From Lachnospiraceae bacterium (GTDB taxonomy: Bacteria > Bacillota > Clostridia > Lachnospirales > Lachnospiraceae), in contig CABIZF010000001.1 of assembly GCA_902363135.1 (NCBI GenBank), positions 186,001-250,000 on the forward strand: 64,000 bases of DNA, given 5' to 3'. The translations under genes and the position numbers were made by a program. Under the pieces are notes generated by a model. That model did not search any database and was not told the origin of the DNA. It worked only from the letters and a program-made list of their open reading frames with translations. Shown one piece after another: positions 8,098 through 17,084 of this stretch (positions are counted from its first letter, which is position 1; the number at the start of each line of letters is the position of its first letter).

Positions 8098-9357
8098 TCA
8101 AAAAGCTTCGGTCTCAGCTTCGGTATCGTCTGCATTTTCGGAAAGTGCCTCGGTCTCATCGAGCGCGAAGTCATCCTCGGAGAGCATGTCATCTTCGGTG
8201 TACGGTGTCTCGGTGACCTTTGCATTTTTGTAGAGCTGATCTGCCATCTTGGATTCGTAGAGATTCCATACGAGGGCATCGCGGGTGTACATATCTTCAA
8301 GCTCGACAGCGTCGGCAGCACCGTAGTAAGCGGCATTGTCGGTCACGAAGGAGACGTATTCGTCCTCGGTCACTTCGAGCTTGTTCTGCTCACAGTAAGC
8401 ACTGATCAGCAGGCGGTGGTTGACCTCATCGAGTGTCTCGCTGTCGATGTCCGCATCGGTGATGCCAAATGCATCGAGTATATCGTCGATGCTCGTGTCG
8501 TCATCTCCGGCGAAGACCGTATAAGCGGAGAGAACATCCTCCTTGCAGGAATCGTAGAGCTCCTGCGGATAGCCGTTGAAGGTAGTAGCGGCCTCGGCAG
8601 CCTGGAACAGCTCGGCGATCGCATCGGAGTAGCTTGTCTGTGTGTATTCGTCTTCCAGAGAGGAGCGGATGGAGGCTTCATAGTCCTCCTTTGTCGTATA
8701 GTCGGTGTAGGTCGCAAGGAAGTCGTCATCATAATCCGGAACCAGAAGCTGTGTCACCTGCGTGACGGTCGCATCGAAGTTCACGGTATGTCCTGCCCAT
8801 GTATCGATCCAGAAGTCGTCGTCGAAATCGATCGAGAAGGTCTTTTCATCGCCTGTGGATACGCCGGTCAGTGCGGCATCAAAGTCTTCGCCGTAGTCTG
8901 CATCACCGATTGTAAAGTACGTATCTTCTGATTCTTCGCTGTCTGCAACGTCCTTTACAGAGCTCTTTAAGGTCACGTAGACGATGTCACCGGTCGTGGA
9001 CGGACCGCTCTTTTCTTCCTCGGTAGCGGCATCCTGACGAGCGGCATCGATTTGCTCCTGCACCATCTCATCGGTGATATCGTAGGTGTACTGTACGATC
9101 TCGATGCCATCATAGGAGCCGAGCGTCACATAATCGGAAGCATTTTTTACAAGGTAATCAGACGGAGTGATCGGCTGCAGCGTACGGCTTTCTGTTTCCG
9201 TCTCAGTTTCTGTCTCCGTATCCGTCACGTCAGCCGCTTCAGTCGGTACGGAAGCCTCGGTCTCATCTGCGTGCTTATCATCGTCTTTTTTGCCGCAGCC
9301 GGAGAGAATTGCGGTACCGGCAAGGGCGAGCATCAGATATCTGTATGTTTTTTTCAT
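8098..9357 (-). CDS. Trigger-factor-like peptidyl-prolyl isomerase lipoprotein
   Basis: A 419-residue exported protein. The signal peptide ends in a lipobox (ILSGC, Cys21), so it is expected to be anchored to the outer face of the membrane. After an acidic Thr/Glu linker (about residues 47-57), residues ~70-110 resemble the start of trigger-factor-type domains. Residues ~110-195 look like the FKBP-type isomerase domain (GDIVYVTLKS, then FDAALTGVSTGDEKTFSIDF). The C-terminal half resembles the helical chaperone arms of trigger factor. The ribosome-binding N-terminal domain of true Tig is missing, which fits an extracellular folding role. The C-terminus is strongly acidic. It is transcribed away from the CCA-adding enzyme gene. 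Confidence 0.82.
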   Translation of the reverse strand: MKKTYRYLMLALAGTAILSGCGKKDDDKHADETEASVPTEAADVTDTETETETETESRTLQPITPSDYLVKNASDYVTLGSYDGIEIVQYTYDITDEMVQEQIDAARQDAATEEEKSGPSTTGDIVYVTLKSSVKDVADSEESEDTYFTIGDADYGEDFDAALTGVSTGDEKTFSIDFDDDFWIDTWAGHTVNFDATVTQVTQLLVPDYDDDFLATYTDYTTKEDYEASIRSSLEDEYTQTSYSDAIAELFQAAEAATTFNGYPQELYDSCKEDVLSAYTVFAGDDDTSIDDILDAFGITDADIDSETLDEVNHRLLISAYCEQNKLEVTEDEYVSFVTDNAAYYGAADAVELEDMYTRDALVWNLYESKMADQLYKNAKVTETPYTEDDMLSEDDFALDETEALSENADDTEAETEAF

Positions 9358-9537
9358 AAGGTGCGTTCCTTCCTAAAACAAATTAGTAACATTACTATAA
9401 CATTTTCCGATCAGAAATGTAAATAGCTTTCGGGCAGAACACAGAATTTTAATTTTTGGCTTTAAAGAGGATGGGGGCTGTGCTATGATAAAGAGGAATG
9501 GCAGCCTTTGAAAGAAAGGCGGCGGAAAGGAAAAGGG

Positions 9538-10917
9538 ATGACTTTTATTGAAATTCCAGAAAAGGCAGAACGGATTTTAGAGACGCTGCAGGGGGCCGGG
9601 TATGAGGCCTATGTGGTCGGAGGCTGTGTGCGGGATTCCATTCTGGGGCGCACACCGGGGGACTGGGATATTACGACATCGGCGTCTCCGCAGCAGGTAA
9701 AGGCGTTGTTTCCAAGGACGATCGACACGGGCATTGAGCATGGCACGGTGACGGTCATGGATGGAAAAGAGGGCTTTGAGGTGACGACGTACCGGATTGA
9801 TGGCGCATATGAGGATTGCCGTCATCCGAAGAGCGTGACATTTACCTCGAATCTGACAGAGGATCTGAAGCGCAGGGATTTTACGATCAATGCGATGGCG
9901 TATGCGCCGAAGACCGGGCTCGTGGATGAGTTCGGCGGGATGGAGGATCTGAAAAATAAGATAATCCGGTGCGTTGGCGACCCGAAGGAGCGCTTCGGAG
10001 AGGATGCTTTGCGGATGCTGAGGGCGGTGCGGTTCGCAGCTCAGCTCGGATTTACCCTGGCAGATGACGTGCGGGATGCGATCCGGGATATGGCAGAGCA
10101 GCTGGATCAGATCAGTGCGGAGCGGATTCAGACGGAGCTGGTGAAGCTTGTGACGTCCCCGCTGCCGCATTGGTTCCGGCTGACGTATGAGACCGGGATC
10201 ACATCTGTGATCATGCCGGAGTTTGACCGGATCATGGTACAGCGCCAGCACAATCCGCACCATGCATATACGACGGGTGAGCATACGCTTGTGGCGATGC
10301 GCAGTATCCCGTCGGACAAGGTGCTCCGGCTCGTGATGCTGTTCCATGATATGGGCAAGCCGGATGTATTTACGACCGATGAGAATGGAAAGGATCATTT
10401 TCACGGACATGCCGCCTACAGTGCGCTGATCGCGGAGCGGATCATGCGGCGGCTGAAGTTTGACAACGATACGATGCGGCAGGTGTGCACGCTGGTACGC
10501 AATCATTCGATGTACCCGCAGCTGACGGGAAAGGATGTGCGGCGTGCGGCGCATCAGATCGGTCCGGAGCTGTTTGATTCATTCCTGCTTGTGAAGCGGG
10601 CGGATGTCATGGCGCATCATCCGGATGTGATTCCGGGCAAGCTGGACTATCTGCGGGAGCTCGAGCACATCTGGCAGGATGTGCAGCTGCACGGGGACTG
10701 CCTGAGCCTGAAGGATCTGGCGGTGAGCGGAAAGGACCTGATTGCAGACGGTATGACACCGGGGCCGGATATCGGCCGCGTGCTTGAGCATCTGCTTGAG
10801 CTGGTGCTGGATTATCCAGAGAAAAATGAGCATGATGTGCTCATCAAGGAGAGCAGACGATATCGGGCTGGTGAAGAGCAGGCAGGAGAGGTAGAGCCAA
10901 GCCCGGTCGAAGAGTAA
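9538..10917 (+). CDS. cca: CCA-adding tRNA nucleotidyltransferase with HD domain
   Basis: A 459-residue enzyme that builds or repairs the 3' CCA of tRNAs using CTP and ATP. The class II signature GGCVRD is followed by the metal-binding DWDIT near residue 42 and by RRDFTINAMAY near 118. A C-terminal HD-type region follows (LFHDMGKP and FHGHAAYS near 270-295), as in many clostridial versions. The start at 9538 is preceded by GGAAAGGAAAAGGG. An in-frame upstream TTG at 9508 lacks support. The only tRNA in this window does not encode CCA, consistent with a need for this enzyme. Confidence 0.93.
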   Translation: MTFIEIPEKAERILETLQGAGYEAYVVGGCVRDSILGRTPGDWDITTSASPQQVKALFPRTIDTGIEHGTVTVMDGKEGFEVTTYRIDGAYEDCRHPKSVTFTSNLTEDLKRRDFTINAMAYAPKTGLVDEFGGMEDLKNKIIRCVGDPKERFGEDALRMLRAVRFAAQLGFTLADDVRDAIRDMAEQLDQISAERIQTELVKLVTSPLPHWFRLTYETGITSVIMPEFDRIMVQRQHNPHHAYTTGEHTLVAMRSIPSDKVLRLVMLFHDMGKPDVFTTDENGKDHFHGHAAYSALIAERIMRRLKFDNDTMRQVCTLVRNHSMYPQLTGKDVRRAAHQIGPELFDSFLLVKRADVMAHHPDVIPGKLDYLRELEHIWQDVQLHGDCLSLKDLAVSGKDLIADGMTPGPDIGRVLEHLLELVLDYPEKNEHDVLIKESRRYRAGEEQAGEVEPSPVEE

Positions 10918-11002
10918 ATGTGCAGCAAGAAGCTGCACAGCCGGGATGCTTCATGATCAGAAAAATACATGATAAAAGGTACATAATAAAAGGAAGAGAA
11001 AA

Positions 11003-11509
11003 ATGACGAAGGAACAGGAGCTGCGGCTGCGTATGATTTCCTATGACGGGGGAGATCCGGCGCGGATTCAGCATTTTATTAAGGTATATACATTTGCGGT
11101 AATGATCGGTGAGGGCGAGCAGCTGCCAGAGGAGACAATGGAGATTTTGCGTGCGGCGGCGCTGGTGCATGACATCGGGATCAAGGTGGCGGAGGAGAAG
11201 TACGGGAGCAGTGACGGAAAGCTCCAAGAAAAGGAAGGACCGCCGGTGGCCCGGCAGATGCTGACGGAGATCGGCTATCCGCAGGAGGTCGTGGATCGCG
11301 TGTGCTATCTGGTCGGACATCATCATACCTATTTAGATATGGACGGCATGGACTATCAGATTCTCGTAGAGGCAGATTTCCTCGTAAATCTGTTTGAAAA
11401 TGCTTCGACCCGTAAGGTGATCCGGAGTGTGGATACGAAAATTTTCCGAACCGCTGCCGGACGGCGCATTTTGCATGCGATGTTTGCGCTGGATGGAGCG
11501 GAAGATTAG
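11003..11509 (+). CDS. HD-domain phosphohydrolase
   Basis: This 168-residue protein carries the HD metal-binding pattern: an N-terminal histidine in RIQHFIKVY, HDIGI near residue 57, then GHHHTYLDMDG near 106. HD proteins of this type hydrolyse nucleotides or cyclic nucleotides, but the substrate cannot be read here. A GGAAGAG ribosome site precedes it. It lies in a same-strand run after cca and before a Nudix gene, with gaps of 85 and 60 bases, so this may be a small nucleotide-housekeeping cluster. Confidence 0.82.
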   Translation: MTKEQELRLRMISYDGGDPARIQHFIKVYTFAVMIGEGEQLPEETMEILRAAALVHDIGIKVAEEKYGSSDGKLQEKEGPPVARQMLTEIGYPQEVVDRVCYLVGHHHTYLDMDGMDYQILVEADFLVNLFENASTRKVIRSVDTKIFRTAAGRRILHAMFALDGAED

Positions 11510-11569
11510 AAGAAAAGCCGGACTGTTGAAAGACTGGCAGGTTGTAATAGGGACATAGGAGGAGCGCAT

Positions 11570-12607
11570 ATGAGATCACCACTTACCACGCTTTGTTATG
11601 TGGAGAAAGATGACAGCTATCTGATGCTGCACCGTGTGAGCAAGAAGCATGACGTGAATAAGGATAAATGGATCGGGATCGGCGGACATTTTGAGGAGGG
11701 TGAGAGCCCGGAGGAATGTCTGCTGCGCGAGGCGATGGAGGAGACGGGGCTTCGGCTTACCTCATTCCGGTTCCGTGCAATTGTGACATTTATTGCAGAT
11801 GGATGGCCGCCGGAATATATGTGTCTGTATACGGCAGATGGATTTGAGGGTGAGCTGACAGACTGCAACGAAGGAAAGCTCGAATGGGTAAAAAAGGCAG
11901 AGGTCACGAAGCTGAAGCTGTGGGAGGGAGACAAGATCTTTTTGAAGCTGATTGCAGAAGAAGCACCGTTTTTCTCTCTGAAATTGATGTACCAGGGTGA
12001 TGTGCTGAAGGAAGCGGTGCTGGATGGAAAGCCGCTGGAGCTTTTTGATATCTGCGATACGGACGGCAATCCGACCGGGGAGACGACGGAGCGCTCTGTA
12101 GCGCATACGCTTGGCACAGTACACCGGACGGCTCATACGTGGGTCGTGCGGCAGTCGGCAGATGACGGCTTTGAGGTGCTGCTGCAGAAGCGGAGTCTTC
12201 GCAAGGATTCATTTCCGGGCTGCTATGATACATCATCCGCAGGTCATATTCAGGCAGGGGATGAGCCGCTGCCCTCTGCGGTACGGGAGCTGTCAGAAGA
12301 GCTTGGTATTGAGGCACAGGAAGAGGATCTGACGTATATCGGTCGGTTTGACAGCGGAGAGATACTGGCGAACTTTGACGGAAGACCGTTTCATGACCGG
12401 GAGATCGGGTTCGTCTATGTGTATCAGAAGCCGGTAGAGATCGAGAAGCTTTTACTGCAGGAGGATGAAGTAGACGCGGTAGAGTGGATGCCGTATGAGA
12501 AAGCGCTGGAGGCGGTAAAAAGGCATGAGGACGGGTACTGCATCAAGGATCAGGATCTGGAACTGGTCGGTGCATATCTGGGAAGGAAGACATGTACGCA
12601 GAAATGA
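11570..12607 (+). CDS. Tandem double-Nudix hydrolase
   Basis: A 345-residue protein made of two Nudix domains. The first (about residues 1-150) has a canonical Nudix box starting GHFEEGES and ending REAMEETGL and resembles MutT/8-oxo-dGTP diphosphatases. The second (about 165-340) resembles the isopentenyl-isomerase/YfcD-like branch: LFDICDTDGNPTG, then HRTAHTWVV, then SAGHIQAGDE and RELSEELGI. In the second box the first conserved acidic position is Asp instead of Glu. Nudix enzymes cleave nucleoside diphosphates linked to another group. The fusion suggests two related activities in one polypeptide. The GGAGG ribosome site at 11558 is well placed. Confidence 0.88.
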   Translation: MRSPLTTLCYVEKDDSYLMLHRVSKKHDVNKDKWIGIGGHFEEGESPEECLLREAMEETGLRLTSFRFRAIVTFIADGWPPEYMCLYTADGFEGELTDCNEGKLEWVKKAEVTKLKLWEGDKIFLKLIAEEAPFFSLKLMYQGDVLKEAVLDGKPLELFDICDTDGNPTGETTERSVAHTLGTVHRTAHTWVVRQSADDGFEVLLQKRSLRKDSFPGCYDTSSAGHIQAGDEPLPSAVRELSEELGIEAQEEDLTYIGRFDSGEILANFDGRPFHDREIGFVYVYQKPVEIEKLLLQEDEVDAVEWMPYEKALEAVKRHEDGYCIKDQDLELVGAYLGRKTCTQK

Positions 12608-12714
12608 GCTAAAAGGCAATCAGCAGGTGTGCAGTGAGGAACCACAGAGTAGAGAATCTGCCTGTGCGAGCGATCAGAAAGGAAAAGACCAGAAGAGCTT
12701 AAGAGGAGATTATT

Positions 12715-13668
12715 ATGAAAAAGACAGAGTGGAAAAGCCCGGCGCTGCTGTTTCTGACGGCAGTGGTGTGGGGCGTTGCGTTCGTGGCACAGAGCGTGGG
12801 GATGGACTATGTTGGCCCGTTTACGTTTAACTGTATCCGCTGTCTGATCGGAGCGGTGGTGCTGGTGCCGTGTATCTGGTTTCTGGATGGCTGGAAGCAG
12901 CGGCCAGACGGTGCATCATGCGGCAGAGAATCAGCCGGGGCGTCATGTGGCAGAGAATCAACTGGAGCACCAAGTGGTGCATCATATGGCAGCCATGCGC
13001 TGCTGGCAGGTGGCATCTGCTGTGGCCTGGCACTGTTTGTGGCGAGCAATCTGCAGCAGATCGGGATTCAGTATACGACGGTCGGAAAGGCAGGGTTCAT
13101 CACGGCGCTGTACATCGTGATGGTGCCGGTATTCGGTATCTTTCTGAAAAAGCGTGCGGGGATCCGCGTGTGGGTCAGCGTGGCGCTTGCGGTGGCAGGG
13201 TTGTATCTGCTCTGCATCACAGACCGGCTGGCGCTCGGAAAGGGCGATATTCTGGTGCTGCTCTGTGCCGTTGTCTTTGCGGTACATATTTTAGTGGTAG
13301 ATCATTTTTCAGCGAAAGCAGATGGTGTGCGGATGTCCTGTATTCAGTTCCTGGTGTGCGGGCTGCTCTCGGGTGTGTGCATGCTGATCACAGAGCACCC
13401 GGAAATGCGCCTGATTTTGCAGGCATGGCAGCCGATCCTCTATGCGGGTGTCTTTTCCTGCGGCGTGGGCTATACCCTGCAGATTGTTGGACAAAAGGGA
13501 ACCGATCCGACGGTGGCGTCTCTGATTCTGAGTCTGGAATCGGTCGTCTCGGTGCTTGCGGGCTGGCTGCTGCTCGGACAGCGCTTAAGTGTGAGGGAGC
13601 TAGGAGGCTGCGCGCTGATGTTTGCGGCAATTTTGCTGGCGCAGCTGCCGGAGCGACGGCAATCATGA
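12715..13668 (+). CDS. EamA/DMT-family transporter with low-complexity insert
   Basis: A 317-residue inner-membrane protein with about ten predicted helices in two EamA repeats. The first repeat has AVVWGVAFVAQSVGMDYVGPFTFN and the second ends in a typical LLGQRLSVRELGGCALM. Such proteins export metabolites or amino acids, and the substrate is unknown. Between helices 2 and 3 (about residues 61-88) is a Gly/Ser/Ala-rich stretch containing the octet GASCGRES twice, from short imperfect DNA repeats. This is unusual for the family and may be a recent expansion in a loop. Confidence 0.85.
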   Translation: MKKTEWKSPALLFLTAVVWGVAFVAQSVGMDYVGPFTFNCIRCLIGAVVLVPCIWFLDGWKQRPDGASCGRESAGASCGRESTGAPSGASYGSHALLAGGICCGLALFVASNLQQIGIQYTTVGKAGFITALYIVMVPVFGIFLKKRAGIRVWVSVALAVAGLYLLCITDRLALGKGDILVLLCAVVFAVHILVVDHFSAKADGVRMSCIQFLVCGLLSGVCMLITEHPEMRLILQAWQPILYAGVFSCGVGYTLQIVGQKGTDPTVASLILSLESVVSVLAGWLLLGQRLSVRELGGCALMFAAILLAQLPERRQS

Positions 13669-13687
13669 GCAGGCGGCGACTGCCCCT

Positions 13688-13863
13688 ACTGATGCCTGCG
13701 AATTGCTCCGCTGCGAAGCAGCTCCCGCAATTCTACAAACATTCGAAATCCGCTGATTTACTACGTAAATCGCTACTTTCTCATGTTTGGCGGGTCCCAA
13801 GTTCAAAAGCCTTATCATGCAAGCATGAATGGCTTTTTGACCTTTTGACCCTGGCATCATCAT
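13688..13863. repeat. Dispersed 176-bp structured repeat, copy 1
   Basis: By direct comparison this segment differs from 57658-57833 at only three positions. It contains stacked hairpins: AATTGC/GCAATT enclosing GCTGC-gaa-GCAGC, then GATTTAC/GTAAATC, then CATGC/GCATG inside AAAAGCC/GGCTTTTT, which has terminator form. It fills the gap between the EamA gene and the radical SAM gene and could serve as the terminator of the former. No protein is encoded. Confidence 0.9.
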
Positions 13864-13888
13864 TATCAAAAGAAAGAATCAAACATAT

Positions 13889-14860
13889 ATGAGCGAAATA
13901 AAAAAAGAAGAACAGAGTGATACTACGCAAACACAAAAGACTTCATACATACCGTGTACCCTGTGCCCGCGTGCCTGCCATGTCGATCGAACAGCGGGAC
14001 AGAAGGGGCGCTGCCATGTGGATGCCCAGATCCGGGTCGCGCGGGCAGCTTTGCATATGTGGGAAGAGCCGTGCCTGTCAGGCCGCTCCGGATCCGGGGC
14101 AGTCTTTTTTTCTGGCTGTGCGCTTGGCTGTATTTTCTGTCAGAACCGGGAGATTGCATCTGGAAAGGCCGGTCTGGTGATTCCAGAAGCCCGTCTTTCG
14201 GAGATTTTCCTGGAGCTGCAGGAAAAGGGCGCCAACAATATCAATCTGGTCACGGCGGGACATTATGTGCCGCAGGTCATCCGGGCACTTGCGTGTGCGA
14301 AGAGCCAGGGGCTGCGGATTCCGATTGTTTACAATAGCAGTGGCTATGAGAAGGCAGAGACCCTGCGGCAGCTGGAAGGGCTGATAGATATTTATCTGCC
14401 GGATCTGAAATATCTGACACCGGAGCTGGCTGCAGCGTATTCCCATGCACCTGATTATCCGCAGTATGCGATGGAGGCGATCTCTGAGATGGTACGTCAG
14501 CAGCCGCAGGCGGAATTTATGCCGGAGGACCGGACGGAAGTGAGTCCGATCATGCGGCGCGGCGTGATTGTGCGCCACCTTTTACTTCCGGGGCATGTGC
14601 GGGAGGCAAAGAAGGTCGTGGGCTATCTGCATGAGACTTACGGAGATCAGATTTACATCAGTATGATGAATCAGTACACACCGATGTCGGAGAAATTTGC
14701 CGACCCCAATCTGAACCGGCGTGTGACAAAGCGGGAATACGAACGGCTGCTCGACTATGCTGCAGAGATCGGCGTAGAGAACGGCTTCTATCAGGAGGGT
14801 GCGACGGCAGATGAGAGCTTTATTCCGAAGTTCGATTATGAAGGCGTGAGGAAAAAGTGA
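13889..14860 (+). CDS. PflX-type radical SAM protein (COG1313)
   Basis: A 323-residue iron-sulfur protein resembling pyruvate-formate-lyase-activating-enzyme relatives of the PflX group. An N-terminal cysteine cluster (CTLCPRACHVDR with a further Cys near residue 50) precedes the radical SAM motif CALGCIFCQN (CxxxCxxC) near residue 78, which binds the 4Fe-4S cluster and S-adenosylmethionine. Further family segments are NINLVTAGHY and YLPDLKYL. The protein substrate is unknown. The ribosome site is weak (AAAGAAAG), and a 176-bp repeat precedes the gene. Confidence 0.88.
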   Translation: MSEIKKEEQSDTTQTQKTSYIPCTLCPRACHVDRTAGQKGRCHVDAQIRVARAALHMWEEPCLSGRSGSGAVFFSGCALGCIFCQNREIASGKAGLVIPEARLSEIFLELQEKGANNINLVTAGHYVPQVIRALACAKSQGLRIPIVYNSSGYEKAETLRQLEGLIDIYLPDLKYLTPELAAAYSHAPDYPQYAMEAISEMVRQQPQAEFMPEDRTEVSPIMRRGVIVRHLLLPGHVREAKKVVGYLHETYGDQIYISMMNQYTPMSEKFADPNLNRRVTKREYERLLDYAAEIGVENGFYQEGATADESFIPKFDYEGVRKK

Positions 14861-14949
14861 CAGAGGCGACAAGGAAAGCATAAGAGAAAGAAGCAGGAAT
14901 CCGGAAGCCGTGAATCAGAGGCAGGGATTTAGAAGAAAGGATCAGATAC

Positions 14950-16623
14950 ATGCAGGAAAAAAAGAATCAGAAAAAAGAATCGTTTCGTTTTGGTAAACAA
15001 AAGGCTGCAGTGACAGAAAAAACAGACCGTCGGGCAGGGCATTTGCAGGCGAAAAACGAAAAGGTCGGATCAGCCAAAAAGCCGGGAATGAAAAAAAACA
15101 GTGAAAGCGGATCCGCCACAAGGAAAAGGAACGAAATCAGGTCGGGCAGAAAGGAAGCCGGTAAGGAACTGCCTGTTACTGCGGTCCCGAAGAAAAAACA
15201 AATTCCGGGACAGATATGCCGTGTGGAGAAAAAATGCGGTGGCTGTCAGCTGCTTCATCTGACCTATGAGGAGCAATTGAAAAAGAAGCAGAAGCAGGTA
15301 TCGATTCTTATGAAGCCATACTGTACGGTGCACAAGATCACAGGTATGGAAGCACCGCTGCATTATCGCAATAAGGTGCATGCAGTCTTTACGCACAAGC
15401 GGGATGGACAGATCGTCTCCGGCATTTATGAGGAGGGAACGCACAATGTCATTCCGGTTGATGAATGTCTGTTGGAGGACCAGAAGGCAGATGCAATCAT
15501 CCGGGACATCCGGGATCTTCTGAAATCCTTTAAGATCAAGACCTACAATGAGGATACCGGCTATGGTCTGTTCCGGCATGTCCTGATTCGTATCGGGCAT
15601 GTGACCCGTCAGGTCATGGTTGTGCTCGTGCTCGGTTCGCCGATCCTTCCGTCGAAAAATAATTTTGTCAAAGCGCTTCTGAAGCTGCATCCGGAGATCA
15701 CGACGATCGTGCTGAATGTCAATGATAAAAAGACGAGCATGGTGCTTGGGGATCGTGAGACCGTGCTGTATGGCAAGGGTTACATTGAGGATGAGCTCTG
15801 CGGCTGCCGTTTCCGGATATCCCCGAAATCCTTTTACCAGATCAATTCGGTACAGACGGAAAAGCTCTATGCGAAGGCGATGGAGCTGGCGGGTCTGAGC
15901 GGAAAGGAACGAGTGATTGACGCCTACTGCGGAATCGGTACGATCGGCCTGATCGCAGCAAGAAAGGCAAAAGAGGTGATCGGTGTCGAGCTGAACGGTG
16001 ATGCAGTCAGGGACGCGGTGCGCAATGCAAAGATGAATGCCGTGGAAAACGCACGCTTTTATGAAAATGATGCAGGCATTTTTATGACAGAGATGGCGGC
16101 AGCCGGAGAGCATGCGGATGTAGTTTTTATGGATCCGCCGCGCGCGGGCAGTGACGAGGCATTTTTATCTTCCATCGTCACCCTTGCCCCGAAGAAGGTT
16201 GTCTATATTTCCTGCAATCCGCAGACACAGGCGCGGGACCTCGCTTACCTGCGAAAGCACGGTTATCAGGCAGAGGGCTGCTGGCCGTATGATTTATTTC
16301 CGATGACCGAGCATGTCGAGACTGTTGTTCTTTTGTCCCAACAAAAACCAGATGACACGATAGAGATCGACTTAGACCTGGACGAGCTGGATGCCACCAG
16401 TGCCGAGTTGAAAGCGACCTATCAGGAAATCAAAGATTATGTGCTGAAAGAATTTGGCTTGAAGGTTTCAAGTTTATATATTTCTCAGGTAAAACGCAAA
16501 TGTGGAATTGAAGTGGGAGAAAACTATAATCTTCCAAAATCAGAAAATGCAAGAGTTCCACAATGCCCGAAAGAGAAGGAAGAAGCTATCAAGGTTGCCC
16601 TGAAATATTTTGCGATGATCTAA
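14950..16623 (+). CDS. rlmD: 23S rRNA (uracil-5-)-methyltransferase RlmD/RumA with clostridial C-terminal extension
   Basis: A 557-residue enzyme expected to methylate U1939-type uracils of 23S rRNA. A lysine-rich N-terminal extension of ~75 residues precedes the iron-sulfur cysteines (CRVEKKCGGC). The SAM motif DAYCGIGTIGL, VFMDPPRAG and the catalytic ISCNPQTQARDL follow. After VETVVLLSQ (about residue 460) comes a ~90-residue extension (KATYQEIKDYV, VSSLYISQVKRKCG, NYNLPKSENA). The DNA from about 16340 is visibly more AT-rich than the rest of the gene. A second, diverged copy of this 3' end lies at 38321-38626 beside a serine recombinase. The present 3' end was therefore probably supplied by the integrated element, restoring the gene. 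Confidence 0.95.
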   Translation: MQEKKNQKKESFRFGKQKAAVTEKTDRRAGHLQAKNEKVGSAKKPGMKKNSESGSATRKRNEIRSGRKEAGKELPVTAVPKKKQIPGQICRVEKKCGGCQLLHLTYEEQLKKKQKQVSILMKPYCTVHKITGMEAPLHYRNKVHAVFTHKRDGQIVSGIYEEGTHNVIPVDECLLEDQKADAIIRDIRDLLKSFKIKTYNEDTGYGLFRHVLIRIGHVTRQVMVVLVLGSPILPSKNNFVKALLKLHPEITTIVLNVNDKKTSMVLGDRETVLYGKGYIEDELCGCRFRISPKSFYQINSVQTEKLYAKAMELAGLSGKERVIDAYCGIGTIGLIAARKAKEVIGVELNGDAVRDAVRNAKMNAVENARFYENDAGIFMTEMAAAGEHADVVFMDPPRAGSDEAFLSSIVTLAPKKVVYISCNPQTQARDLAYLRKHGYQAEGCWPYDLFPMTEHVETVVLLSQQKPDDTIEIDLDLDELDATSAELKATYQEIKDYVLKEFGLKVSSLYISQVKRKCGIEVGENYNLPKSENARVPQCPKEKEEAIKVALKYFAMI

Positions 16624-16654
16624 GGACATCGCTGATTTCAAGGAGGAATAACAC

Positions 16655-17026
16655 ATGAAAAGCACATTTGAAAAAATGGGTGGAACCTACACACTTGGCG
16701 CAGACGGAATTTACTATCCGAATCTTGTCAGTACAGATGAAGAACCGCATTATGGGAAATATGGAATGATACGGAAAACGTATCTGAAAGAGCATCGTCC
16801 GGCAATGTATTCACTGTATATGTTGGAAGACAGACTGACAGAATATCTGAATACTGTGGACGATGAAGCACAGGAGAGAATGGATATTCTGGTGCGTCAG
16901 ATGATGGAGAGGCAGGGCATTACGGAAGAATTGAAAGCCTATGACCATATGGAATGGGTCAGGGCGGTGAATAACATCCGAAATGCAGCAGAAGAGATTG
17001 TGTTAAAAGAATTAGTGTATATTTAA
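16655..17026 (+). CDS. tnpV: TnpV transposon-associated protein
   Basis: A 123-residue protein matching the TnpV family found in clostridial transposons and mobilizable elements: FEKMGGTYT at the N-terminus, YLKEHRP near residue 47, and MEWVRAVNNIRN near 100. Its biochemical role is unknown; it is not a transposase by motif. An AAGGAGG ribosome site is present. A clearly related but decayed copy lies at 22134-22392, and both end with the same words and a similar terminator. The pair brackets the antiphage cargo. Confidence 0.88.
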   Translation: MKSTFEKMGGTYTLGADGIYYPNLVSTDEEPHYGKYGMIRKTYLKEHRPAMYSLYMLEDRLTEYLNTVDDEAQERMDILVRQMMERQGITEELKAYDHMEWVRAVNNIRNAAEEIVLKELVYI

Positions 17027-17032
17027 AGCGTG

Positions 17033-17056
17033 GAAAGCTCCTTCGGGAGCTTTTTA
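17033..17056 (+). terminator. Terminator of tnpV
   Basis: AAAGCTCC and GGAGCTTT form an 8-bp stem with a TTC loop followed by T residues. The same structure recurs after the decayed tnpV copy at 22399. Confidence 0.85.
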
Positions 17057-17084
17057 CCGTTTTTACAAACAATTTTTTCACGAG

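Noticed and set aside
9200..9225. Short Thr-Glu tandem codons in the trigger-factor-like lipoprotein as a possible phase-variable repeat
   Set aside because: Codons are of two types and multiples of three, so length changes would not switch the frame; it reads as an ordinary acidic linker.
13887..14340. Several additional same-strand ORFs across the radical SAM gene
   Set aside because: They are out-of-frame shadows of one GC-rich gene with clear radical SAM motifs.
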